NCBI GenBank assembly: GCA_963716085.1
Contig: OY970288.1
Coordinates: 4,464,001-4,528,000 of the forward strand
Source: Persicitalea sp963716085
GTDB lineage: Bacteria > Bacteroidota > Bacteroidia > Cytophagales > Spirosomataceae
Length of the DNA: 64,000 nt
Reading direction: 5' to 3'
Both the position numbers and the translations under genes were made by a program. Shown in pieces: positions 58,409-64,000 of this stretch. How positions within the stretch are numbered: the first letter of the stretch is position 1; each line of letters begins with the position of its first letter. A model generated the notes under the pieces. That model was not told the origin of the DNA. It did no database searches and worked only from the letters and a program-made list of their open reading frames with translations.

Positions 58409-58418
58409 CCCCGCTCGT

Positions 58419-58541
58419 CCCGATTTGTAATCGGGATGCTATCACCTCGCGTTTGTAACGCGGATACCCTCATACGCAGATCGCGTTAAAAACGCGAAGC
58501 GGATGCAACGCCAGCGGGCGACCGTCCCGATTGCAAATCGG
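58419..58541. repeat. R2 hairpin cluster
   Basis: Hairpins with 3-nt loops lie at 58419-58435 (CCCGATT/AATCGGG), 58448-58462 (CGCGTT/AACGCG), 58482-58496 (CGCGTTAAAAACGCG) and 58527-58541 (CCGATT/AATCGG). They are followed by GTTAGC. The segment from GATGCAACGCCAG at 58502 matches 59721 onward. Confidence 0.8.
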
Positions 58542-58555
58542 TGTTAGCAGCCAAC

Positions 58556-59122
58556 CTAAAAATCGCTTGTAAGCAGATTTCTTGCTCTGCATTCATTCCT
58601 GAACTCTCGGGCATTCAATGGACCCACAACAACATCGTCTTGGCTTTTTATTATATAATAATTCAATCTGGAATCAAATATTTTTTTTAAATATTTGGAT
58701 TTTTTTATTAGATGGAGTATTGCAATTTCATAAGATAGATTAGAATCGAACTCCTTTGATATGGCATATATTTCTGATTTTAAAAACTCCAAATCTTGTT
58801 TCGGTAAAAAATTTAGACTAAAAAAATTGTTAGCATAAATCTTTCTCACGCGTTCAATTAAGTATTTTTTGAACAGATCAACATTTGGTTTTTGTAATAC
58901 TAAGACGTACGTATCTCTCTCGATCACCTTTTCGACATCCGAGAATATAATTATTTCATTGAATACATATTCGTTAGGGCCTTTGTATATTACAGATCCG
59001 TACGGGTATCCAACATCAATTGATTCATAATCAGGCAAATAATAGTATTTATTCCCTAGGTCTCTTTCATTGGAACAAGAACACACAATTAATATTATAA
59101 ATAAATATATTACTTTTTCCAT
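58556..59122 (-). CDS. AT-rich lipoprotein of unknown function (immunity-like position)
   Basis: The 188-residue product begins with a lipoprotein signal (LFIILIVCSCSNE, cysteine about residue 14 or 16). It continues with YYYLPDYESIDVGYPYGSVI, a strand-rich part and a basic helical part (KPNVDLFKKYLIERVRKIY), ending GPLNAREFRNECRARNLL. It shares no obvious sequence with the lipoprotein at 57780 but has the same AT-rich composition, size class and context. Its start lies inside the last codons of a truncated upstream frame with a 13-bp overlap. An immunity role is a hypothesis based on layout. Confidence 0.7.
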   Translation of the reverse strand: MEKVIYLFIILIVCSCSNERDLGNKYYYLPDYESIDVGYPYGSVIYKGPNEYVFNEIIIFSDVEKVIERDTYVLVLQKPNVDLFKKYLIERVRKIYANNFFSLNFLPKQDLEFLKSEIYAISKEFDSNLSYEIAILHLIKKSKYLKKIFDSRLNYYIIKSQDDVVVGPLNAREFRNECRARNLLTSDF

Positions 59123-59272
59123 CTTAACTTAAAAATTGAGTTTTTATAGTGAATCATAAAATCTGTTCCACATGATAGAAGAGGGATAGGAGTTCCTTGA
59201 AAAGAAATAAATACCTTAGGCTGTCCAGTAATAGTAAAAATGTTTCTTCCTATATTCTCAGCCGAATTCCCT
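59110..59272 (-). pseudogene. C-terminal tip of a lost upstream gene (tip 3)
   Basis: The minus-strand frame reads NSAENIGRNIFTITGQPKV, FISFQGTPIPLLSCGTDF and MIHYKNSIFKLRWKK before TAA at 59110-59112, inside the start of the lipoprotein gene. It looks like a beta-rich protein end of about 53 residues. Its upstream side is cut by repeat R1 at 59273. There is no start codon of its own. Confidence 0.5.
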
Positions 59273-59714
59273 GTTATGCGCAGTGTTCGCTAGAACACTG
59301 CGTACTGGAAATCAACAAGCCGTTTGCAACGGCCTACGCCGCTTGGCCTACACTTATTTCCTTTATTACTTGCTTAACTTTATGGTTCTCTGACAATTTT
59401 TGTGGAATCAACCGAGCCCGAATATCAGAAAATACGTTTACCTCATTTTAGTACGCAATGGTTGCGCCCCTCCGGGGCTTAAAATTACTGACAATTCGCT
59501 CATCCTACAAATGTTAGGCTTCTCCGAAGCCCCGGAGGGGCGCAAGATTTGTAGCATAAGAAACCCGCACCAACACCAGCCCCAGAGGGGCGCAACCAGA
59601 TGGCCAATTACTCCACCACAAAAATTGTCAAAGAACCAACTTTATATATGTCGGCAGTCTCAGACTGCCCTCTATTTTTAGTACGCAGTCTCCCTTCGGA
59701 AGACTACGCACAAC
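59273..59714 (+). repeat. Repeat R1, copy interrupted by a MITE
   Basis: The left part (59273-59383) and right part (59646-59714) together align with the whole of 57574-57752. The end CGCACAAC is the inverted complement of the GTTGTGCG that begins the copy at 57574. The break lies exactly in AACTTTAT, which is duplicated on both sides of the insert. An R2 fragment follows at 59721-59770. Confidence 0.88.
59384..59637. mobile_element. 254-bp MITE with 8-bp target-site duplication
   Basis: The ends are GGTTCTCTGACAATTTTTGTGG and its inverted form (right end reads CCACAAAAATTGTCAAAGAACC), 21 of 22 positions matching. They are flanked by AACTTTAT at 59376-59383 and 59638-59645. The interior has further inverted repeats, GCGCCCCTCCGGGGCT and AGCCCCGGAGGGGCGC, but no coding capacity. 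An 8-bp duplication and GG-starting ends recall ISL3-type transposons; the mobilising transposase is not in this window. The empty site is seen at 57574-57752. Confidence 0.92.
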
Positions 59715-59810
59715 TGGGCAGATGCAACGCCAGTGGGCGACCGTCCCGATTGTAGAATCAGAGTTAGCGGGTTAGCCTGAATAAAACATTTGAGGGTATT
59801 TGGCAAAAAA

Positions 59811-59879
59811 AAGACGCGCAGGAAGGTTCCGATTTTAGAGATTTAATCAACAAAATCAGCACTTCCTGCGCATCTTAAA
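59811..59879. other. Stem-loop with A-rich flanks
   Basis: GCGCAGGAAG (59816-59825) pairs with CTTCCTGCGC (59862-59871) across a 36-nt AT-rich loop. A8-type runs lie just outside both arms. It lies downstream of ndk (minus strand), where it could end transcription, or it could be a small structured RNA or a mini-element. Confidence 0.45.
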
Positions 59880-59948
59880 AAAAAGAACGCCAGCTAACGG
59901 AAGAGTTTACGCGCTATAAAACGCCCTCACTCCCCCACGCCCTCACGT

Positions 59949-60368
59949 TTAAAACTTCTCCAACTCCGAAAAAAAGAATCCGCCCTCGATCGCGGCGTTC
60001 TCGTCCGAATCCGAGCCGTGGATGGCGTTGGCTTCGATGGATTTGGCGAACAGCTTGCGGATCGTGCCTTCGTCGGCATTGGCCGGGTTGGTGGCTCCGA
60101 TCAGCGTACGGAAGTCAGTTACGGCGTTGTCTTTTTCCAGAATCATCGGCACGATGGCCCCCGACGACATGTACTTGCATAAATCGCCGTAAAAAGGCCG
60201 CTCCTTGTGAACGGCGTAAAACTCGCCCGCCCGCTCGGCGGTGAGTAAAGTTTTTTTCAAGGCTACGATCTTGAAGCCCGCTTCCTCGATCATTTTGATA
60301 ATCGCGCCCGTGTTGCCGTCCGCTACCGCATCGGGCTTAACCATGGTAAATGTTTTATTTCCTGACAT
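59949..60368 (-). CDS. ndk: Nucleoside-diphosphate kinase
   Basis: The 139-residue enzyme has TFTMVKPDAV at the N-terminus and the active-site signature NAIHGSDS with the phospho-histidine H117. It also has the Bacteroidota-type FYAVHKERPFYGDLCKYMSSG. It transfers the terminal phosphate between nucleoside triphosphates and diphosphates in the cytoplasm. The length is normal and the gene is monocistronic, divergent from nrnA. Confidence 0.97.
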   Translation of the reverse strand: MSGNKTFTMVKPDAVADGNTGAIIKMIEEAGFKIVALKKTLLTAERAGEFYAVHKERPFYGDLCKYMSSGAIVPMILEKDNAVTDFRTLIGATNPANADEGTIRKLFAKSIEANAIHGSDSDENAAIEGGFFFSELEKF

Positions 60369-60454
60369 TGTATCTACAAAATTTTATTTGGCCGCAAAAC
60401 TAAGGCAATTTCCCTACAAAACGGATACGACGCCGCAAATCCCGCTAGTTTCAC

Positions 60455-60462
60455 TACTTTTG
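60455..60462 (+). promoter_or_regulatory. Candidate -7 element for nrnA
   Basis: TACTTTTG fits TAnnTTTG and lies 93 nt before the nrnA start, in the 187-bp divergent region shared with ndk. On the other strand TAGTTTTG at 60395-60402 could serve ndk. Confidence 0.4.
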
Positions 60463-60555
60463 TGCGCCCATTGCGGTGAGTCCGCCGAACTTTTGGCCAT
60501 TACTACTTTGGCATTTTTGGTTAAACAGGCTTCCCTTTACCGACTATAACTCATT

Positions 60556-61584
60556 TTGGATCAAAATATCAGCGACCTACGCGCGCTCCTTACCTCCCCC
60601 CAGAAAGTAGCAATCACTATGCACCGCGATCCCGACGCCGACGCGATGGGGTCGTCGCTGGGCTGGGCCTTGTACCTGGAAGCGAAGGGGCACAGCGTGA
60701 CCGTCATCAGCCCCACCGACATCGCCGCCGATCTGCTGTGGATGCCTACCGCTGAACGGGTGCTGACGTACGAGGGCAGCAAATCGAAGCCCAAGGAATG
60801 CAAACAGCTGCTTCAGGACGCTACGCTGGTGTGTTGCCTCGATTTCTCGGCCCTTGCCCGTCTGAAAGAATTGGGCCGCTGGGTCAATGAGGCACCGGGC
60901 AAAAAGCTGCTGGTAGACCACCACATCGAACCCGAAAATTTCGCCGACATCATGATCTGGGACACCGGAGCGGCGGCCACGGCGCAGTTGATTTACCAGA
61001 TCGTCACGGCAATCGACGGGCCGGACTTCTTCGATGTCGCGATGGCCGAGTGCCTTTACGCGGGCATCATGACCGACACGGGTTCGTTCCGGCACGGCAA
61101 CACCACGCCGGAAGTACACCTGGCCGTAGCCGACCTGATGCGCACGGGCTTCGAGGTAAACAAGGTTCACCGGATGATATTCGACAACGCGCCGCTGCTG
61201 CGCATGAAACTGCTGGGCCACGTGCTGAGCAAAAAGCTGCACGTGCTGCCCGAGTACCGCACCGCCTATATGTCGCTTACCGCCGCCGAATTGCAGGAAT
61301 ACAAATCCGGCACGGGCGACACGGAGGGCATCGTGAACTACGGCCTGCAGGTCGAGGATGTGGTGATGTCGGCCCTGTTCATCGAGCGCAAGGGCGAGGT
61401 AAAGATCTCGTTTCGGTCGTTTGGGGAGTTTTCGGTACGCGACCTGGCCAACGCCCACTTCAACGGCGGCGGCCACCGCAACGCCTCGGGCGGCCGCACG
61501 ACACTATCGCTGGATGATACCGTGGAGCAGTTCCTGAAATTCCTGCCTTTTTATAAAGCCCAACTCCTTGCGGTGGAGAAATAA
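60556..61584 (+). CDS. nrnA: Bifunctional oligoribonuclease/PAP phosphatase NrnA (DHH family)
   Basis: The 342-residue protein has the DHH-phosphoesterase motifs in order: ITMHRDPDADAMGSS (H23, D25, D27), CCLDFS, LLVDHHIEP (D121, H122, H123), GIMTDTGSFRH, and the DHHA1 motif NGGGHRNASGG. NrnA degrades 2-5 nt RNAs and dephosphorylates 3'-phosphoadenosine 5'-phosphate. The start codon is a TTG. It is followed by two FKBP genes, which is a frequent neighbourhood in Cytophagales. Confidence 0.93.
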   Translation: MDQNISDLRALLTSPQKVAITMHRDPDADAMGSSLGWALYLEAKGHSVTVISPTDIAADLLWMPTAERVLTYEGSKSKPKECKQLLQDATLVCCLDFSALARLKELGRWVNEAPGKKLLVDHHIEPENFADIMIWDTGAAATAQLIYQIVTAIDGPDFFDVAMAECLYAGIMTDTGSFRHGNTTPEVHLAVADLMRTGFEVNKVHRMIFDNAPLLRMKLLGHVLSKKLHVLPEYRTAYMSLTAAELQEYKSGTGDTEGIVNYGLQVEDVVMSALFIERKGEVKISFRSFGEFSVRDLANAHFNGGGHRNASGGRTTLSLDDTVEQFLKFLPFYKAQLLAVEK

Positions 61585-61694
61585 GCGCGTTTTTTTGCTT
61601 CCTTTGCACAAAAATGGGGGGAAGCGCGTTATAGCAAGTATTATTTTAGCCAAGAACCCATAAACCACTCTATTTCAATTCTAACCAAAAAGCA

Positions 61695-62612
61695 ATGAAC
61701 CTCAAATCTATCGGCCTAGTGCTGGGTATCTGTTTTCTAGCTGCCGCCTGTAATAAGTATAAAATGCAGGTAACGGAAAACGGCTTGAAGTACCAATTCC
61801 ACGAACACGACGAAGACGCCCGTAAAGCCAAAATGGGCGAAATAATGAGCTTTCACCTCGTCCTTAAAAACAGCGATGACTCCACGTTGCGTAATACCTA
61901 CGAAGAGAACATGCCCGTGAAACTGGTGCTGGCGGAGCCCCCTTTCAAAGGCAGCTTCGAGGAAGGCCTGGCCATGCTGGGCATAGGCGACAGCGCGACG
62001 TTCTACGTGAGCGCCGACACGCTTTTTGCCAAAATGATGCAGCCCATGCCTCCGATGGTCAAGAAGGGTTCCGACCTGTCGTTCACCGTAAAGGTGCTGG
62101 ACATTCAGACTAAGGAAGAGTTCCAGAAAAAGCAAGGCGAACTGAGCGCCGCCCAAAAGGGCATCGACGCCAAGACCATCGACAAGTACATCGCCGACAA
62201 CAACTTAGGTGCCAATGTACAGCGCACCGAATCCGGCCTGGCTTACGTGATTCAAAGCCCAGGTTCAGGAGGCACGCCTCAGCCTGGTAATATCGTAAAT
62301 GTGCGTTATACCGGAAAGCTGCTCGACGGTACCGTTTTCGACAGTTCTGAGGGTAATCCGCAACTAGGCGGCGAACCCCTTAACTTCCAAGTGGGCGTGG
62401 GTCAGGTAATTCCCGGTTGGGAGGAGGGCATCATGTCGATGAAAAAAGGCGAGAAGCGAATGATGATTATTCCATCGGGCCTTGCCTACGGCACTGAGGG
62501 CAATCAGGGCATCGCGCCTAATTCAGTGCTGCTGTTCGATGTGGAGCTGGTCGATTTCTCGGCTCCTCCTGCGGGTGCCAACCCAGGAATGCCGGGCGGA
62601 ATGCCACAATAA
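61695..62612 (+). CDS. FKBP-type peptidyl-prolyl isomerase lipoprotein, two domains
   Basis: The 305-residue protein has a lipoprotein signal (CFLAAACNK, cysteine about residue 19). A degenerate FKBP-like domain follows (about 35-145, GEIMSFHLVLKNSDD... EEGLAMLGIGDSATFYV). A canonical C-terminal FKBP domain has NIVNVRYTGKLLDGTVFDSSEG, VIPGWEEGIMSMKKGEKRMMIIPSGLAYG and PNSVLLFDVELVDF (key VIPGWEEGI and IPSGLAYG). It should assist folding of proteins at the envelope. The tail is rich in Gly, Pro and Met. Confidence 0.93.
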   Translation: MNLKSIGLVLGICFLAAACNKYKMQVTENGLKYQFHEHDEDARKAKMGEIMSFHLVLKNSDDSTLRNTYEENMPVKLVLAEPPFKGSFEEGLAMLGIGDSATFYVSADTLFAKMMQPMPPMVKKGSDLSFTVKVLDIQTKEEFQKKQGELSAAQKGIDAKTIDKYIADNNLGANVQRTESGLAYVIQSPGSGGTPQPGNIVNVRYTGKLLDGTVFDSSEGNPQLGGEPLNFQVGVGQVIPGWEEGIMSMKKGEKRMMIIPSGLAYGTEGNQGIAPNSVLLFDVELVDFSAPPAGANPGMPGGMPQ

Positions 62613-62630
62613 AGCTGATTTGAGACGTTG

Positions 62631-62666
62631 AACCATCGACCGGAATCATTCCGGTCGATGGTTTTT
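62631..62666 (+). terminator. Rho-independent terminator between the two FKBP genes
   Basis: A perfect 16-bp stem (AACCATCGACCGGAAT / ATTCCGGTCGATGGTT) with a single-base loop and a T5 run follows the first FKBP gene. Only 19 bp then remain to the next ATG, so read-through or an internal promoter must serve that gene. Confidence 0.85.
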
Positions 62667-62684
62667 AACAAATTAACAAACCGA

Positions 62685-63575
62685 ATGCTTGAATTACGAA
62701 AATACGGTTGGGTTGCAACGGTAGGCTTGCTGCTGGTTAGTCTCCTGTCGGCCTGCGAGGATCCTTCGAACCAAATCGGTAACGACAAGAAGGTGCAAAA
62801 CGACGCCGAGATTCGGGCTTATATCGCGGAGAATAACATTGCCGCCCAAAGCACGACGGAAGGGCTGTACTACCAGGTGGTGTCCAAGGGGGGAGGCCGT
62901 AAAGCTGAACTTGAGGACGAAATAAAAGTGTCGTACATCGCTAGACGTCTGGATGGTGTTATCGTTGACAGCAGCCAAATAACGCTCAATAGCCCTGTCA
63001 GAGCCATTTATTCCAAATCGGAGTTGCCCTACCTTTCTGACCAGGGAATGGCCCTGTTATTTGGTACTCCTTTATTGACTGAAGGCGATTCGGCAATTTT
63101 GTTGTTACCGTCCCATCTGGGTCGAGGTGCGGCAGGCACACTGCTTTTTCCTGCCTACAGCCCTTTACGAATTGACATGAAAGTGATCTCGGTAAAGTCA
63201 GAAAAAGACTATATGGATGCCTTTATGCGAGAGAATAATATCGTTATTACCGAGACAACTGAAAGTGGGCTGCGCTTTGGTAAAGTACTTTCACGTTCGG
63301 ATTCTGTCCAAGTGAAAAGCGGTGATCAGATACAGGTCAAGTACACAGGACGCCGCATGGATTACAGCACGTTCGATTCGGGGACAATTGCCGTGACATT
63401 AGGAACGACAAGCGTGGTCAAAGGATTCTCAGAGGGGCTGCTCAAAATGCGTGTGGGTGAAAAAGCCCATTTGCTTTTCCCTTCAATCCTGGGTTACGGT
63501 GCGAGAGGAAATGACGCAATCGCTCCTTATTCTCCCTTGTTTTTTGAGGTAGAGATAGTCTCTAAGACGAAATAA
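62685..63575 (+). CDS. FKBP-type peptidyl-prolyl isomerase lipoprotein
   Basis: From the ATG at 62685 the product has 296 residues. The frame is open upstream, but through the terminator hairpin. It has a lipoprotein signal (GLLLVSLLSACED). It contains two FKBP domains. The first is degenerate (EIKVSYIARRLDGVIVDSS, then LGRGAAGTLLFPAYSP). The second is QIQVKYTGRRMDYSTFDSG, VVKGFSEGLLKMRVGEKAHLLFPS, GYGARGNDAIAPYSPLFFEVEIV. Several active-site aromatics differ from the first gene, so isomerase activity may be weak. It is probably a gliding- or secretion-associated FKBP, judging by similar Bacteroidota genes. Confidence 0.88.
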   Translation: MLELRKYGWVATVGLLLVSLLSACEDPSNQIGNDKKVQNDAEIRAYIAENNIAAQSTTEGLYYQVVSKGGGRKAELEDEIKVSYIARRLDGVIVDSSQITLNSPVRAIYSKSELPYLSDQGMALLFGTPLLTEGDSAILLLPSHLGRGAAGTLLFPAYSPLRIDMKVISVKSEKDYMDAFMRENNIVITETTESGLRFGKVLSRSDSVQVKSGDQIQVKYTGRRMDYSTFDSGTIAVTLGTTSVVKGFSEGLLKMRVGEKAHLLFPSILGYGARGNDAIAPYSPLFFEVEIVSKTK

Positions 63576-63600
63576 AACCTCATGAAGTTATTACAAAAAA

Positions 63601-63628
63601 GGGGCTGCCAACAAGCAGCCCCTTCTTT
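63601..63628 (+). terminator. Rho-independent terminator
   Basis: GGGGCTGC (63601-63608) pairs with GCAGCCCC (63615-63622) around CAACAA and is followed by TTCTTT. A-runs on the other side make it potentially bidirectional. Confidence 0.85.
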
Positions 63629-63655
63629 GTACTTTATCAAACAAAAACACCCCAA

Positions 63656-64000
63656 ATGATCCTCTGCTTCGCCACCAACAACGCCCACAAACTCGCCGAG
63701 ATCCAATCTTTACTGGGAGATGATTTTCAGTTAAAAACCCTGGCTGACATCGGCTGTAATGAGGAAATCCCCGAAGAGCGACCGACTATCGCTGGAAATT
63801 CCCGGCAGAAAGCGGAGTACATTTGGGAGAAATATGGCATAAATACGTTCGCCGACGACACCGGTCTGGAAGTAGCTGCACTCGACAGCGAGCCGGGCGT
63901 ACATTCCGCGCATTACGCCGGGCCGCAGCGCGATGCCAGCGACAATATTCAGCGCGTCTGGGATCGGTTGACGGACGTTGGTGCACCTTTCCCTTCGCCA
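63656..64000 (+). CDS. rdgB: Non-canonical purine NTP pyrophosphatase (RdgB/HAM1), partial
   Basis: The gene starts at 63656 and is cut by the window edge after 115 codons. It shows the family start ILCFATNNAHKLAEIQSLL, the substrate-binding TIAGNSRQKAEY and the catalytic FADDTGLEVAALDSEPGVHSAHYAG (key ADDTGLEV). The enzyme hydrolyses ITP, dITP and XTP to monophosphates and keeps them out of DNA and RNA. Confidence 0.93.
   Translation, partial: MILCFATNNAHKLAEIQSLLGDDFQLKTLADIGCNEEIPEERPTIAGNSRQKAEYIWEKYGINTFADDTGLEVAALDSEPGVHSAHYAGPQRDASDNIQRVWDRLTDVGAPFPSP

Noticed and set aside
59811..59879. Possible tRNA or 6S-like RNA
   Set aside because: There is only one long stem with an unstructured loop; no cloverleaf, anticodon arm or conserved 6S bulge can be drawn.
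60577..61476. Minus-strand open frame of 299 codons
   Set aside because: It lies opposite nrnA, whose motifs are unmistakable. The mirror frame shows no domain.

Overview
The window looks like a chromosomal segment of a Bacteroidota bacterium of the order Cytophagales, probably Spirosomataceae (a Dyadobacter or Persicitalea-like genus). This is an inference from a one-piece hybrid two-component regulator, SusC/SusD remnants, a gliding-motility (CHU_C) domain, many lipoproteins, promoter words of the TAnnTTTG type, and the protein families present. There are no rRNA or tRNA genes, no CRISPR array and no complete insertion sequence.

Layout. 1-5.1 kb: a partial kinase-like phosphotransferase, a coiled-coil membrane protein, and an fdhD/FdhF-YdeP molybdoenzyme pair. 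5.1-7.9 kb: an island of small toxin-antitoxin-like genes (DUF6883/DUF4926, PIN, DUF433/DUF5615), several of them broken. 7.9-14.7 kb: an ECF sigma operon with an FtsX-type permease, a LOG-family protein and an OmpA-family protein. 14.7-19.3 kb: gamma-glutamyltransferase and a complete class I cytochrome P450 chain (P450, [2Fe-2S] ferredoxin, FAD reductase). 19.6-26.6 kb: a DUF255 thioredoxin-like lipoprotein, a giant FG-GAP/ASPIC protein coupled to a GntR regulator, and a 35-residue membrane peptide. 26.7-35 kb: the ruins of a polysaccharide-utilisation locus. It holds the SusD C-terminus and a decayed SusC N-terminus, with a lipoprotein and a receiver-degenerate LuxR regulator between them, next to an intact hybrid sensor. 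35-54.7 kb: four sulfatases, a fucose/rhamnose-type mutarotase, UxaB- and UxaA-type enzymes, a fuconolactonase-type amidohydrolase, a zinc alcohol dehydrogenase and a DUF1080 protein. Together these suggest use of a sulfated, deoxysugar- or uronate-containing polysaccharide. A second toxin-antitoxin island (46.5-49.9 kb) carries IS110 and integrase debris. 54.8-64 kb: fasciclin, hydrolase and CHU_C proteins, then a mosaic of AT-rich lipoprotein genes and hairpin arrays, then housekeeping genes (ndk, nrnA, two FKBP isomerases, the start of rdgB).

The most unusual content is non-coding and mosaic. (1) Three unrelated genes (the molybdoenzyme, a LamG-like gene and the DUF255 gene) have diverged copies of only their 3' ends elsewhere in the window. 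(2) A ~180-bp hairpin-array element (here R1) occurs in two full copies and one partial copy. One full copy is split by a 254-bp MITE with an 8-bp target duplication. (3) Two AT-rich lipoprotein genes at 57.8-59.1 kb each begin inside the last codons of a truncated upstream reading frame, a layout reminiscent of displaced toxin tips with immunity genes. (4) A 178-bp element bounded by inverted repeats carries three tetraloop palindromes and has a half-copy 34 kb away. Several frameshifted genes (a PIN toxin, a sulfatase, a LamG-like protein) are documented.
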